From assembly GCF_008330945.1 (NCBI RefSeq), contig NZ_CP043489.1, positions 3,235,501 to 3,299,500 of the forward strand: 64,000 nucleotides of DNA. The letters are read 5' to 3'. Position 1 is the stretch's first letter, and every line of letters begins with the position of its first letter. The notes under the pieces are model-generated. The model did no database searches. It saw only the letters and a list, made by a program, of their open reading frames with translations, and was not told where the DNA came from. Of the stretch, positions 1 to 8,235 are shown piece after piece. This DNA comes from Labrys sp. KNU-23 (GTDB lineage Bacteria > Pseudomonadota > Alphaproteobacteria > Rhizobiales > Labraceae). A program made the translations under genes and the position numbers.

Positions 1-159
1 TGAGGCAGGGGTGAGCGCCGGCCTCCGGGCTGTATGTGCCTTCCACGGGTAAGCAGGCGTTCCAGAAGGAAGGCAGCGCCGGACTTTGTCGTGCCCAGGT
101 CGGCAATGCCTGTCGCGCCCATTTTGTCTCCATCCGGCGGGGGCCGGATGTGCCTGGGT

Positions 160-552
160 TCACGGACGCAGATCGAAGTGAAAGACCTTCGAGATGATCT
201 GCCAGCGCCCGTCGAGATGGACGAAGGTCAGGAGATCGGTGAAATGCTTGGGGCCGATGGCGCATTCGACCCGGGCAAAGGCCGTGACCGGACCGGCGAA
301 TTCGATGGAGACGATCCTGTCGGCCCGCTCTTCGTTGCGGCTTGCAGGTGAGGGACGCTTGTCGACGATGGGAAAATATTCGGCCATGCCGAGATGCGTC
401 AGGCTGCCCTCGCTGGCGCAGGCATAGAGAGCCTGGGGATGGAAGACATGGCGCAATCTCTCGGTATCGCTGTGATAGAGCCCGTCGAAATAGGTCTGAA
501 GCGCCGCGACGAGTGCCTCGAAACCGGGATCCTTGGGGGTGTGGCTCGTCAT
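160..552 (-). CDS. NTF2-like / SnoaL-like small protein
   Basis: About 130 residues with the pattern of the NTF2-like cone fold. An N-terminal helix (FEALVAALQTYFDGLYHSD) is followed by beta strands ending in FTDLLTFVHLDGRWQIISKVFH, a typical end for lumazine-binding/SnoaL-like proteins. Such proteins are often small hydrolases, isomerases or ligand binders, and nothing here fixes the substrate. It lies 66 bp downstream of a TetR gene on the same strand, so it may be part of that regulon. Start: ATG at 552 or GTG at 561; the AAGGA sequence upstream is awkwardly placed for both. Family assignment good, function unknown. Confidence 0.75.
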   Translation of the reverse strand: MTSHTPKDPGFEALVAALQTYFDGLYHSDTERLRHVFHPQALYACASEGSLTHLGMAEYFPIVDKRPSPASRNEERADRIVSIEFAGPVTAFARVECAIGPKHFTDLLTFVHLDGRWQIISKVFHFDLRP

Positions 553-618
553 GGCAGTCACGGTCCTTTCTTGTATGAAACGGTGAAATCGAAGGTTTAT
601 ATTGCTGGCTATTGAACC

Positions 619-1230
619 CTAGGCCGCAGCGGGCGCGCGAGATATCCTCTTGCCGAGCGCCGTGGTGATCAGGCCGGCTGCCGCCTTGCCGGCGGCTTCC
701 ATATAGTCGGGGTCGCGATGCAGCAGCACCACGGCGAAGCTGCCGTCGAGCAAAAGCACGACCTGCCGGGCGAGCAGGCCGGCATCGGCAAGGGCCTCCC
801 GCTCCAGTTCGAGCCGCAGCCACTCCTCGAAGCGCTTCTTGTGGGCGGCGCCGATCTTGATGGCGGGGTGGCCGGGCAGGTCGGCAAGTTCGGCGGCGGT
901 GCGCAGGAAGCCGCATCCCTTCCAGCGCGGATGGCGGGCCGCGACGGCGAGATTGCGGAAGATGGCCTCGACTTTCGAGGCGATGTCACCCTGCGCCTCG
1001 TCGAACCAGCGCCGGAACAGTGTGAGATTGGGCTGGTCGCGGGCCGCGAGATAGGCGGCGATCAGATCGTCCTTGCTGGTGAAGTGATAATAGAGCGTGC
1101 GCTTGGTGATGCCGGCCTTGGCAGCGACGGCGTCCACCCCGACATTGCGGATGCCCTTGTCGTAGAACAGGCGCGCCGCCGCAGAGACGATGCGCTCGCG
1201 TGTGCTGGTCGCGGGCTCGGACATGGTCAC
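619..1230 (-). CDS. TetR/AcrR family transcriptional regulator
   Basis: A 203-residue one-component repressor. The N-terminal helix-turn-helix spans about residues 10-55 (RERIVSAAARLFYDKG, then VDAVAAKAGITKRTLYYHF), which is the classic TetR DNA-binding signature. The C-terminal ligand domain is alpha-helical with a FRRWFDEAQGD segment. Its own upstream region carries an inverted repeat ending 9 bp before the start codon, so autorepression is likely. The NTF2-like gene downstream is on the same strand. The ligand is unknown. Confidence 0.9.
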   Translation of the reverse strand: MTMSEPATSTRERIVSAAARLFYDKGIRNVGVDAVAAKAGITKRTLYYHFTSKDDLIAAYLAARDQPNLTLFRRWFDEAQGDIASKVEAIFRNLAVAARHPRWKGCGFLRTAAELADLPGHPAIKIGAAHKKRFEEWLRLELEREALADAGLLARQVVLLLDGSFAVVLLHRDPDYMEAAGKAAAGLITTALGKRISRAPAAA

Positions 1231-1238
1231 ACCTCATG

Positions 1239-1258
1239 TATACTGACAAGTGAGTATA
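1239..1258. promoter_or_regulatory. candidate TetR operator
   Basis: A 20-bp inverted repeat, TATACT, 8-bp centre, AGTATA, just upstream of the TetR start at 1230. Its core ACTGACAAGTGAGT has the ACTnAC..GTnAGT look of many TetR-family operators. Autoregulation is inferred from position and symmetry. Confidence 0.5.
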
Positions 1259-1295
1259 ATCGATGTCGGGAACCGTGCTATCCCTTCCTTTGAAC

Positions 1296-1356
1296 GAGAG
1301 CATTTTCCAGAGAAGTCGAGAGACTCCTCGACCAAGAAAATGCGCTAAAACAAAGA
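1296..1356. repeat. intergenic hairpin repeat (Rhizobiales AGAGCATTTTC type)
   Basis: Arms GCATTTTC (1300-1307) and GAAAATGC (1336-1343) enclose an inner GTCGAG/CTCGAC hairpin and are followed by AAAACAAAGAGT. It resembles a short interspersed hairpin that I remember as very common between genes in Rhizobiales. Related sequence occurs near 39402-39503 and 58234-58281. Confidence 0.5.
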
Positions 1357-1407
1357 GTTGTAGACAAAGTGCGATTTGAGGAAAGTGCGCTTCGTCAGGG
1401 AAGGCCG

Positions 1408-2319
1408 ATGGCCATGGACAAGGCAGTTGAGCCGGTCGCGATCACCTGCCGGGACGGCGTCGTCCTCGCTGGCCATTTCTGGCCTTTCGCAGGGGCTGAC
1501 AGCGCAGGCACGGTCATCGTCAATGCTGCGACCGGCGTGCTGGCGCGCTACTATCATCGCTATGCCCGTTTCCTCGCCGAGCAAGGCTTCGATGCGATCA
1601 CCTATGATTATCGCGGCATCGGCCTGTCACGACCCCACGACATCAGGCGCTGCGGCTATCGCTGGCGAGAATGGGGCAGCCAGGATTTCGAGGCGGTCCT
1701 GCAATATGCCGGGCAGCGCCGGCCCGGCCGGCCGCTCTTCGTGGTCGGGCACAGCATAGGCGGCTTCCTGCCGGGATTTGCCGGCAACGCGGCCTCGATC
1801 GATCGCATGCTCACCGTCGGTGCCCAATATGCCTACTGGCCCGATTATGCTCACGGCCGCCGTCTCCGGCTGCTCTGGCGCTGGCATGTGCTCATGCCGT
1901 TGCTCACGGCGATATGCGGCTATTTCCCCGGCCGGCGGCTCGGCTGGCTCGAGGATTTGCCGGCCGGAATCGCCCTCGAATGGAGTTTCCGTCGCCGGCG
2001 CGTGGAGGACAGTCATCCACGCAGGGAGAGAGGGGAGGTCCTCGCGCGCTTTGCCGCTGTCTCCGCGCCGATCCTGGCGGTGACGGCGTCCGATGACGAG
2101 TTCGGCACGGTACCTGCCGTCCGGCGTGCCCTGGCCTATTACAGTTCCAGCGCCGCGACAGCGGTGCGTCTGCTGCCGCAGGATTACGGCCTCAGCGAGA
2201 TCGGCCATTTCAGCCTGTTCCATGATCGCCATCGCGCCGGTTTCTGGCGGGATACGCTCGCCTGGCTGCGGGACGGCGTGAATCCCTGGCCTCACCGCCG
2301 TTTCGAAACGAAGGGGTGA
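1408..2319 (+). CDS. alpha/beta hydrolase
   Basis: A 303-residue alpha/beta-hydrolase-fold protein. The nucleophile elbow GHSIGG places the catalytic Ser near residue 116, and a conserved His lies near the end in IGHFSLFHD. The segment YDYRGIGLS is typical of the COG4757-like predicted hydrolase family, which takes lipid- or ester-like substrates. The ATG at 1408 is preferred over the in-frame GTG at 1369 because AGGGAAGG sits 3 bp before it. It is divergent from the TetR gene and separated from it by a repeat. Exact substrate unknown. Confidence 0.85.
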   Translation: MAMDKAVEPVAITCRDGVVLAGHFWPFAGADSAGTVIVNAATGVLARYYHRYARFLAEQGFDAITYDYRGIGLSRPHDIRRCGYRWREWGSQDFEAVLQYAGQRRPGRPLFVVGHSIGGFLPGFAGNAASIDRMLTVGAQYAYWPDYAHGRRLRLLWRWHVLMPLLTAICGYFPGRRLGWLEDLPAGIALEWSFRRRRVEDSHPRRERGEVLARFAAVSAPILAVTASDDEFGTVPAVRRALAYYSSSAATAVRLLPQDYGLSEIGHFSLFHDRHRAGFWRDTLAWLRDGVNPWPHRRFETKG

Positions 2320-2407
2320 GGCATGGCGCTCCCGCGGAGCCCGACCGAAAAATTGTAAGCCCCGCTGCGATCCTCGAGTCAGGCTTTGCGGGGAGAAACA
2401 GCCCGCG

Positions 2408-2929
2408 TCATTGCGGCGAGGCCGCGCCCTCGCAGGCCAGGCCGATCTGGTCCTTCAATTCCTGGGCCTCGCGCGGGTCCTCCTTGGCGAGCAGGGCGCA
2501 TGTGGTGAAATTGCCCTGCAGCTTGCCGTCGCGATAATAGCCCCAGTCCCGGATCCGGCTCCTGAGAAAGGTGAGCTGCTGGCCGAACGTTACATTGCCG
2601 ACCAGTTCGGGGCGGTTGTTGATCTTGCCGGTGAAGCGGTCACCCCTGTGGCTGACCTCGTTGAGCCAGAAATATTCGGTTTGGGCGCCCTGGATGATCG
2701 GCACCTTCACGGCGAAATCACTGGCACCGGTGATCTTGCCGTCGAGCGCGTCGATGAAATCGGGCAGGCTCTCCTGCGCCTTGGCGAAGGCGGCCTTCAT
2801 GGCAGGATCGTCATCCCTGGCCTTGAGCGTGCCGTCGCGGCTGGCCTTCTGGGTCACTGTCTCGGCTGAGGCTGCGGACAGGCCCAAAAAGGCGAGGCCT
2901 GTTACGGCGAGGAGGAATGCTCTCGTCAT
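2408..2929 (-). CDS. secreted DUF2314 (YegJ-like) protein
   Basis: A 173-residue protein with an N-terminal signal peptide (MTRAFLLAVTGLAFLGLSAASAE). The mature part carries the DUF2314 pattern: DPAMKAAFAKAQESLPDFI, FAVKVPI, then TEYFWLNEV and GKINNRPELV. The family is widespread and uncharacterised, with YegJ of E. coli as a member. A periplasmic location is expected. The ATG at 2929 is chosen because a signal peptide starts there; the upstream extension would read through a palindromic repeat. Confidence 0.8.
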   Translation of the reverse strand: MTRAFLLAVTGLAFLGLSAASAETVTQKASRDGTLKARDDDPAMKAAFAKAQESLPDFIDALDGKITGASDFAVKVPIIQGAQTEYFWLNEVSHRGDRFTGKINNRPELVGNVTFGQQLTFLRSRIRDWGYYRDGKLQGNFTTCALLAKEDPREAQELKDQIGLACEGAASPQ

Positions 2930-2992
2930 CGGCGGCTCCGATTGCTGGCGCCATCGTAGCGGCAGGACTGGCCGGATCGCAACGGGGGGAGC

Positions 2993-3075
2993 TTCCTGGG
3001 ATCGCAGACGTCCTCGCCTGCATCTTGAGCCGCGTCGTTTCCAACAACGGGCGAGGACGCCTGCGATCCCAGGAA
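2993..3075. repeat. nested-palindrome intergenic repeat, copy A
   Basis: Two 26-bp arms (2993-3018 and 3050-3075) are inverted copies with one mismatch, starting TTCCTGGGATCGC on the left. The loop ends in TTTCCAACA. It shares the outer CCTGGGATCG and the loop motif with the copy at 41778-41863 and, more loosely, with 14272-14391, 18150-18233 and 21383-21467. Confidence 0.8.
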
Positions 3076-3113
3076 ACCAGGCCGCGATGACGCGGTATCT
3101 TTGAAACTTGGCC

Positions 3114-3719
3114 TCAGAAGGCCGCCAGCATTGCTGTGAAACGGTCCAAGGCCGGGGCATCGAAATTGCCCACGCCAGTGAGTTGGAGATCGATGGCGTA
3201 AGGCCGCAGCGCGGCGGCAGCCGGCAGGAGTGCCGGATCCGTCAGCCCGAGAAAGCAGGGCAGGCCTGCCAGCTCGATCAAATGCTGGCAGGCGCTCAGA
3301 TCGCCCGCGGTATCGATGTCCAGATGCAATGCATCGGCAAGGCCGGCATAGGCCTCCGCCAGGGCGCCGGCATCGCTGCGGGCGGGATCGATCGACTGGA
3401 TGATCTTGCGGCCGCGGATGATGCGCTTGAGGCCGGGATATTCACTGGTGGCGATCGGCCTGGCAAGGCGGACGGCGAGCGCCGCCGATGCATCGACCTG
3501 CTGGGCCACGGTACCGGCCGTCAGCGCCGGGGTGACCAGGATCGGCGTGACCGCCGGCGGCAGACCGAGCGCGATCGCCGCCAGCACCTCGCTGCCGTCC
3601 AGCCCCGCTTGCGGAAAGGCGGAAGAATCGAGCCCGATGGCGTCAGCGCCGGCCTCGACCGCTGCTCCGGCTTGCTCGCGGGAGGCAATCCCGCTGATCA
3701 TCAGGCGAAGGCGCGGCAC
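3114..3719 (-). CDS. TrpF-like (phosphoribosylanthranilate isomerase-like) protein, catalytic Cys absent
   Basis: About 201 residues following the TrpF barrel layout: PRLRLMISGIASREQAGAA at the N-terminus, GADAIGL, and IDLQLTGVGNF near the C-terminus. The KICGL motif of true TrpF, which carries the catalytic Cys, reads LMISG here, and the C-terminal DVSSGVE motif is not recognisable. A complete TrpF with both motifs is encoded at 43105-43770. This copy is therefore probably not the tryptophan enzyme and may have another role or be degenerating. GTG start at 3719, in frame with the family N-terminus and 10 bp after the SH3 gene stop, suggests an operon with that gene. Confidence 0.65.
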   Translation of the reverse strand: MPRLRLMISGIASREQAGAAVEAGADAIGLDSSAFPQAGLDGSEVLAAIALGLPPAVTPILVTPALTAGTVAQQVDASAALAVRLARPIATSEYPGLKRIIRGRKIIQSIDPARSDAGALAEAYAGLADALHLDIDTAGDLSACQHLIELAGLPCFLGLTDPALLPAAAALRPYAIDLQLTGVGNFDAPALDRFTAMLAAF

Positions 3720-3729
3720 CAGCCTCGTC

Positions 3730-4467
3730 TCAGTCGACGGCTTCGCCGGGGTAGGCGCCCCACAGATTGCTTTCCTGGATCCAGCCGTCGAAGCCTTCGC
3801 CCTGGATGCGGCACCAGTTCGAGGCGCAGCTCTTGATCGAAGCCTGTACGCCGGGCTGCAGCATGGCGACGGCCGTCGCCTTGGCATCGGCGGTGGCACG
3901 GAGCGGCAGCGTCTGTTGCTTGGACCAGGGTGCGATCAGGGCGGTGCGCTTGCCCGAGAGCAGGTTCTGCAGCACCCAGCCTTCGGAGCCGTCGGCGTCG
4001 CGGATGCGCCGCCAGTTCTCGAATTCGGCGATCACTTCCACCGGCAGGTTGGACTTCTGGTAGATGAAGGACACGGTCTGGTCGCGCGAAGGACCCTGGC
4101 GCACATTCACCCTGTCGGGCTTCAGGCTGACGAAGCGGGGCATCGGCAGGCCTGAGACCGGCCCGAGCTGGTCCTTGCCGGCCCGATCTCCAGCTGCCGA
4201 CTTGGTATCGGGCAGCGAGCCGGTGACGTCATCGGCCGGCTTGTCCGGAATGGCGGCCTTGCCCGCGCCGGCGATGAAGGCGGCCACGGTCGGGTCGGCG
4301 AGCGTATCGGCGCTGATGCCTTCGGTGGCCGAGCCTGCCGGCTGCTTCAGGCGCTTGTGGTGAAGATAGTAGACCCCACCAGCGACGATGAGGGCACAGA
4401 AGGCGCCAGCAAAACCGATCTTGGCAATGGGACTTAAACGGGGCGCTTCTTCTTCGTAATAGGACAT
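3730..4467 (-). CDS. membrane-anchored bacterial SH3-domain protein
   Basis: A 245-residue protein. A short cytoplasmic tail (MSYYEEEAPRLSP) is followed by a single membrane segment (IAKIGFAGAFCALIVAGGVYYL), a linker, and then two SH3-like repeats in the C-terminal half: FVSLKPDRVNVRQGPS with GWVLQNLLSG, and LPLRATADAKATAVAMLQPG with GWIQESNLWG. Such domains usually bind cell-wall peptides in the periplasm. The start at 4467 has GAGG upstream. It is divergent from the dehydrogenase gene at 4618. Confidence 0.85.
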   Translation of the reverse strand: MSYYEEEAPRLSPIAKIGFAGAFCALIVAGGVYYLHHKRLKQPAGSATEGISADTLADPTVAAFIAGAGKAAIPDKPADDVTGSLPDTKSAAGDRAGKDQLGPVSGLPMPRFVSLKPDRVNVRQGPSRDQTVSFIYQKSNLPVEVIAEFENWRRIRDADGSEGWVLQNLLSGKRTALIAPWSKQQTLPLRATADAKATAVAMLQPGVQASIKSCASNWCRIQGEGFDGWIQESNLWGAYPGEAVD

Positions 4468-4617
4468 GCCGGACCTCGACGCACACACTCGCCCGCAACC
4501 GCCTCTGTTGCTGCGCTTGCCTGTCTGTTAGAGGAAAGACAGCGACGGGCTGCGGGCTTATCTGTGCAGTTTGTCTGAGGGCGGTGAACGCCGTCTTAAA
4601 GTTTGCGGGAGGTCGGC

Positions 4618-5622
4618 ATGTCGTTACGAAAAAAACCGCGGGTCGTGGTCACACGCCGCCTGCCGGACAGCGTGGAAACCCGCATGCGCGAATTGTTCGA
4701 CGCGCAGCTCAACCTGACCGACGAGAAGATGTCGCAGGAGGCCCTGATCGAGGCGGTGAAAACCGCCGACGTGCTGGTGCCCACCATCAATGACCGCATC
4801 GACAAGGCGCTGATCGAGGCCGCCGGCAGCACTCTCAAGCTGATCGCCAATTTCGGCAACGGCGTTGACAATATCGACGTCGAGGCCGCCGTGGCCCGCA
4901 AGATCACCGTGACCAACACGCCGCGTGTCCTCACCGAAGACACCGCCGACATGACCATGGCCCTGATTCTCGCCGTGGCCCGGCGCGTCACCGAGGGCTC
5001 CAGGGTGATTCCCGAAGGCGACAATGCCTGGCCCGGCTGGTCGCCGACCTGGATGCTTGGGCGCCGCATCACCGGCAAGCGCCTCGGCATCATCGGCATG
5101 GGCCGCATCGGGCAGGCGCTGGCACGCCGGGCCAAGGCCTTCGGCCTGCAGGTGCATTACCACAACCGCCATCATGTCGATCCCGCCATCGAGGCGGAAC
5201 TGGAAGCGACCTATTGGGATTCGCTCGACCAGATGCTGGCCCGCATGGACATCATCTCGGTCAACTGTCCGCATACGCCGGCGACCTATCATCTGCTCTC
5301 GGCACGGCGCCTCAAGCTGCTCAAGCGCGAGGCCTTGATCGTCAACACGGCGCGCGGCGAGGTGATCGACGAGACCACGCTCGCCAAGATGCTCGATGCC
5401 GGCGAGATCGCCGGGGCCGGGCTCGACGTGTTCGAGCATGAACCGGCGGTCAATCCCCGCCTGGTCAAGCTCGCCAAGAGTGGACGCGTGGTATTGCTGC
5501 CGCATATGGGATCGGCCACCATCGAGGGCCGCACCGACATGGGCGAGAAGGTCATCGTCAACATCCGCGCCTTCATGGACGGCCATAGCCCGCCGGACAA
5601 GGTGTTGCCGGAGATGCTCTAG
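4618..5622 (+). CDS. D-2-hydroxyacid dehydrogenase (D-glycerate dehydrogenase-like)
   Basis: A 334-residue NAD(P)-dependent oxidoreductase interconverting 2-keto acids and D-2-hydroxyacids; hydroxypyruvate/glyoxylate is likely. The Rossmann motif GIIGMGRIG is present, as are the catalytic Arg (NTARGEVID), Glu (GLDVFEHEP) and His (LLPHMGSAT) segments of the family. Length is normal. The ATG at 4618 is preferred because GGGAGG lies just before it; an in-frame codon at 4603 has nothing comparable. Cytoplasmic. Confidence 0.9.
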   Translation: MSLRKKPRVVVTRRLPDSVETRMRELFDAQLNLTDEKMSQEALIEAVKTADVLVPTINDRIDKALIEAAGSTLKLIANFGNGVDNIDVEAAVARKITVTNTPRVLTEDTADMTMALILAVARRVTEGSRVIPEGDNAWPGWSPTWMLGRRITGKRLGIIGMGRIGQALARRAKAFGLQVHYHNRHHVDPAIEAELEATYWDSLDQMLARMDIISVNCPHTPATYHLLSARRLKLLKREALIVNTARGEVIDETTLAKMLDAGEIAGAGLDVFEHEPAVNPRLVKLAKSGRVVLLPHMGSATIEGRTDMGEKVIVNIRAFMDGHSPPDKVLPEML

Positions 5623-5649
5623 TTTTTCGTGAGTGGGCGTTCACTTTAC

Positions 5650-5670
5650 CCTCCCCTGGAGGGGGAGGGT
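5650..5670. repeat. short CCCTCCCC/GGGGGAGGG hairpin
   Basis: A perfect 8-bp stem with a 4-base TGGA loop between two co-directional genes. Similar C-rich/G-rich hairpins occur at 25461-25481 and inside 28098-28166. The type is frequent in intergenic DNA of alphaproteobacteria. Confidence 0.55.
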
Positions 5671-5713
5671 GTCGGCGAAGGCGGGCAAGGCGTCCGTACA
5701 CCCGGGAAGGAAC

Positions 5714-6307
5714 ATGATGCGCGTCTATCTGGCCGGCCCCGAAGTCTTCCTGCCCAATGCCCGGGCGGTGCTCGACGCCAAGATCGAGCTCACCCGGCGC
5801 CATGGCTTCACCCCGGTCTCGCCCGGCGACCTGGAAATCCCGACCCAGCCGACCAAGCGCGATTTCGGCCTCGCCATCAGCGCGGTCAACGAGAAGCTGA
5901 TGCTGAGTGCCGATGCGATCATCGCCAATCTCACGCCCTTCCGCGGCATCGCCGCCGATACCGGCACGGTCTACGAACTCGGCTTCATGTGCGCCCGCGG
6001 CTGCCCGGCCTTCGCCTTCTCCAATGTGGCCCAATCGCATTTCGAGCGGCTGCAGGTCTATTATGGCGGCCAGGTCGCCGATGATGCGGAGGGGCGGCCA
6101 CGCGGCTCGGACGGGTTGGCGGTGGAAGATTTCGACATGGCCGAGAATCTGATGCTTGATGGCGGCATCGAGGCACGCGGCGGCGCCTTCGTCACCCGCT
6201 CCGCCGCGCCCGGCAAACTCTTCGAGGACCTTGCCGCTTTCGAGGAATGCCTCAGGATCGCCGCCGGGCGGCTGCTGACAGGCGGCACTCCGTCCTCGTC
6301 GTCGTAA
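5714..6307 (+). CDS. nucleoside 2-deoxyribosyltransferase
   Basis: A 197-residue member of the nucleoside 2-deoxyribosyltransferase family, which swaps bases on deoxyribonucleosides or hydrolyses them. Visible features are the N-terminal VYLAGPEVF strand-loop, SADAIIANLTPFRG, and DTGTVYELGFM, which carries the catalytic Glu. Start at 5714 (or the next codon 5717), with GGAAGG a few bases upstream. Probably nucleotide salvage in the cytoplasm. Confidence 0.85.
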   Translation: MMRVYLAGPEVFLPNARAVLDAKIELTRRHGFTPVSPGDLEIPTQPTKRDFGLAISAVNEKLMLSADAIIANLTPFRGIAADTGTVYELGFMCARGCPAFAFSNVAQSHFERLQVYYGGQVADDAEGRPRGSDGLAVEDFDMAENLMLDGGIEARGGAFVTRSAAPGKLFEDLAAFEECLRIAAGRLLTGGTPSSSS

Positions 6308-6318
6308 GGCGGCTCGTC

Positions 6319-7128
6319 TTGGCGACGAGAGGCAGTTTCTTCACACGTCCGACCGGCATGGCTGGGGTCGATGCGGTCGTGGCCGAAAGCGGCCACAGCT
6401 TTCCACGCCACATGCATGAGCAATATGGCATCGGCCTGATCGACCGCGGCAGCCAGAAATCGGCCAGCGGGCGCGGCCCGGTCGAGGCTGGTGCGGGAGA
6501 CGTCATCACGGTCAATCCGGGTGAGGTACATGATGGCAGCCCCATCGGCGATCACGGCCGGGCCTGGCGCATGCTCTATTTCGATCCTGCTCTCATGGCG
6601 GAGGCGATCGGAGACATCCGCGAAGGCGGTGGCGGTACGTTCGAGATCGCCGAGCCGGTGGTGCGGGACCGGCGGGTTGCCGGCCTTTTCGCCAACCTGT
6701 TCCAGGGCCTCGCCACGGATGCGACGGATGCTGCAGGCCTTCGTCGCGAGGAGGCCCTGATAATGTTGCTGGCGCGGATTCCGGGCTTGGCCACGGCGGA
6801 CGCCGCCATTCCCCGTGCCATCAGGATTGCCCGCGATTACATCGATAGCGATCCGGTCGCGCCCCTGTCCCTGTTCGACCTGGCGCAGTTGACAGGGCTG
6901 AGCCGCTTTCAGGTGGTGCGCGGCTTCGCGAGGGCAACCGGCATGACGGCGCATGCCTATCTGATGCAACGCCGCCTCCAGCTGTCGCGGCGCCATATCG
7001 CGAGGGGCATGGCTCTTGCCGAGGCCGCTCTCGCCGGTGGCTTCGCCGACCAGAGCCATATGACGCGCCTGTTCGTACGCAGCTACGGTCTTTCCCCTGG
7101 CGAGTATGCCGCGGCACGAGCTCTCTGA
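6319..7128 (+). CDS. AraC family transcriptional regulator with cupin sensor domain
   Basis: About 269 residues. The N-terminal cupin-like sensor (SFPRHMHEQYGIGLIDRG, GDVITVNPGEVHDG) is followed by two helix-turn-helix units in the last 100 residues (LFDLAQLTGLSRFQVVRGF and MALAEAALAGGFADQSHMTRLF). This is the arrangement of AraC regulators that control an adjacent exporter or catabolic gene. The LysE exporter gene follows on the same strand 84 bp downstream and is a plausible target. No well-placed ATG: TTG at 6319 with AAGGCGG upstream is preferred over ATG at 6358. Confidence 0.85.
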   Translation: MATRGSFFTRPTGMAGVDAVVAESGHSFPRHMHEQYGIGLIDRGSQKSASGRGPVEAGAGDVITVNPGEVHDGSPIGDHGRAWRMLYFDPALMAEAIGDIREGGGGTFEIAEPVVRDRRVAGLFANLFQGLATDATDAAGLRREEALIMLLARIPGLATADAAIPRAIRIARDYIDSDPVAPLSLFDLAQLTGLSRFQVVRGFARATGMTAHAYLMQRRLQLSRRHIARGMALAEAALAGGFADQSHMTRLFVRSYGLSPGEYAAARAL

Positions 7129-7212
7129 ACCAGCTTTCAGTCGCTGCAATTGCGTTCAAGACGGTCCTGCCGTCATCGAGGCATTCCTGTGGTTTTCCAC
7201 CGGAGCAGGCCT

Positions 7213-7824
7213 ATGTCCTTCGACTATCTCGTCACCGCGCTTGTCGTCATCCTCCTGCCCGGCACCGGGGTGCTCTATACGCTGGCCCTCGGGCTGAGCC
7301 AGGGCTGGCGCGCCAGCGCCTTCGCGGCCTTCGGCTGCACGCTCGGTATCCTGCCTCATCTCGCCGCCGCGATCGCCGGGTTGGCGGCGCTGCTGCATGC
7401 CAGCGCCATCGCCTTCCAGGCCCTGACCTATCTTGGCGCCGCCTATCTCCTCTACATGGCCTGGAGCGTCTGGCGCGACGGCAGCGCTCTGCAGCTTTCA
7501 GGCCAGCGGCAGCGCCTGCGGCCAGCCCGCATCATCCTGAAGGGCGTGCTCCTGAACGTCCTCAACCCCAAACTGTCGCTGTTTTTCCTGGCCTTCCTGC
7601 CGCAATTCATCCCACCCGCCACGGCTCGTCCGATTGCCGCCATGAACGAACTCGCCCTGTGGTTCATGGCCCTGACCTTCCTGGTGTTTCTCGGCTATGG
7701 CGTCTGCGCCTCGGCTGTCCGGACCCAGGTTGCACGGCGGCCGTCCGTGCTCCTCTGGCTGCGGCGCGGCTTTGCGCTGGCTTTTGCGAGCCTGGGACTG
7801 AAGCTGGCTTTTTCACGCTTGTGA
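7213..7824 (+). CDS. LysE/RhtB family amino-acid exporter
   Basis: A 203-residue inner-membrane protein with about six hydrophobic segments. The family signature PGTGVLYTLALGLSQGWRA lies near the N-terminus, and NPKLSLFFLAFLPQF follows the second half of the core. LysE/RhtB proteins export amino acids or related metabolites. Start at 7213 has GGAG upstream. It follows the AraC gene, which may regulate it. Confidence 0.9.
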   Translation: MSFDYLVTALVVILLPGTGVLYTLALGLSQGWRASAFAAFGCTLGILPHLAAAIAGLAALLHASAIAFQALTYLGAAYLLYMAWSVWRDGSALQLSGQRQRLRPARIILKGVLLNVLNPKLSLFFLAFLPQFIPPATARPIAAMNELALWFMALTFLVFLGYGVCASAVRTQVARRPSVLLWLRRGFALAFASLGLKLAFSRL

Positions 7825-7890
7825 TGTCGGGAACGGCCCGGGATGCGCGTCCTTGCCAATGAAGGATATCGCAAGCGGGAGGACTCGATC

Positions 7891-8187
7891 ATGACGGATG
7901 CAGGCAGGATCGAACTGCTGAACGTCAACCACCCCGGCAAGGCCCGGCCGGTGGATGCAGCCATGTACGGGGCCATGAAGGCGGCGATGCTGGCCTTCCT
8001 GCCGGACGGCAAGCCGGGCCTGACCGTGGCACAGCTCCAGGCCGGCGTGCCTGCTTTGCTGCCGCAGGATCTCTATCCCGGTGGCGCCAAGGCGGGCTGG
8101 TGGGTCAAGGCCGTGCAACTCGACCTCGAGGCGAGAGGCATCATCCGGCGCGAAAAGGTCTCGCCGCTGCGTCTCTACCGGGCCTGA
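7891..8187 (+). CDS. small conserved protein, winged-helix-like
   Basis: A 98-residue soluble protein. Readable segments are IELLNVNHPGKARPVDAAMY, LTVAQLQAGV and PGGAKAGWWVKAVQLDLEARG followed by basic residues (IIRREKVSPLRLYRA). The C-terminal half looks like a winged helix. I recognise it as a conserved bacterial family of unknown function, but not its number with certainty. The ATG at 7891 has GGGAGG upstream; the earlier in-frame start at 7843 does not. Confidence 0.7.
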   Translation: MTDAGRIELLNVNHPGKARPVDAAMYGAMKAAMLAFLPDGKPGLTVAQLQAGVPALLPQDLYPGGAKAGWWVKAVQLDLEARGIIRREKVSPLRLYRA

Positions 8188-8193
8188 CGGTGC

Positions 8194-8221
8194 TCGAGAA
8201 AAGCCTCTCGGCTTTTCTCGA
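8194..8221. terminator. hairpin between convergent genes
   Basis: A perfect 12-bp stem (TCGAGAAAAGCC / GGCTTTTCTCGA) with loop TCTC. It lies between the ends of two converging genes, consistent with a bidirectional terminator. There is no long T-run after it. Confidence 0.6.
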
Positions 8222-8235
8222 TGATGCGACGCTCG

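Noticed and set aside
2..124. Short minus-strand frame open to the window edge
   Set aside because: About 41 codons with no recognisable family; too little to call a gene.
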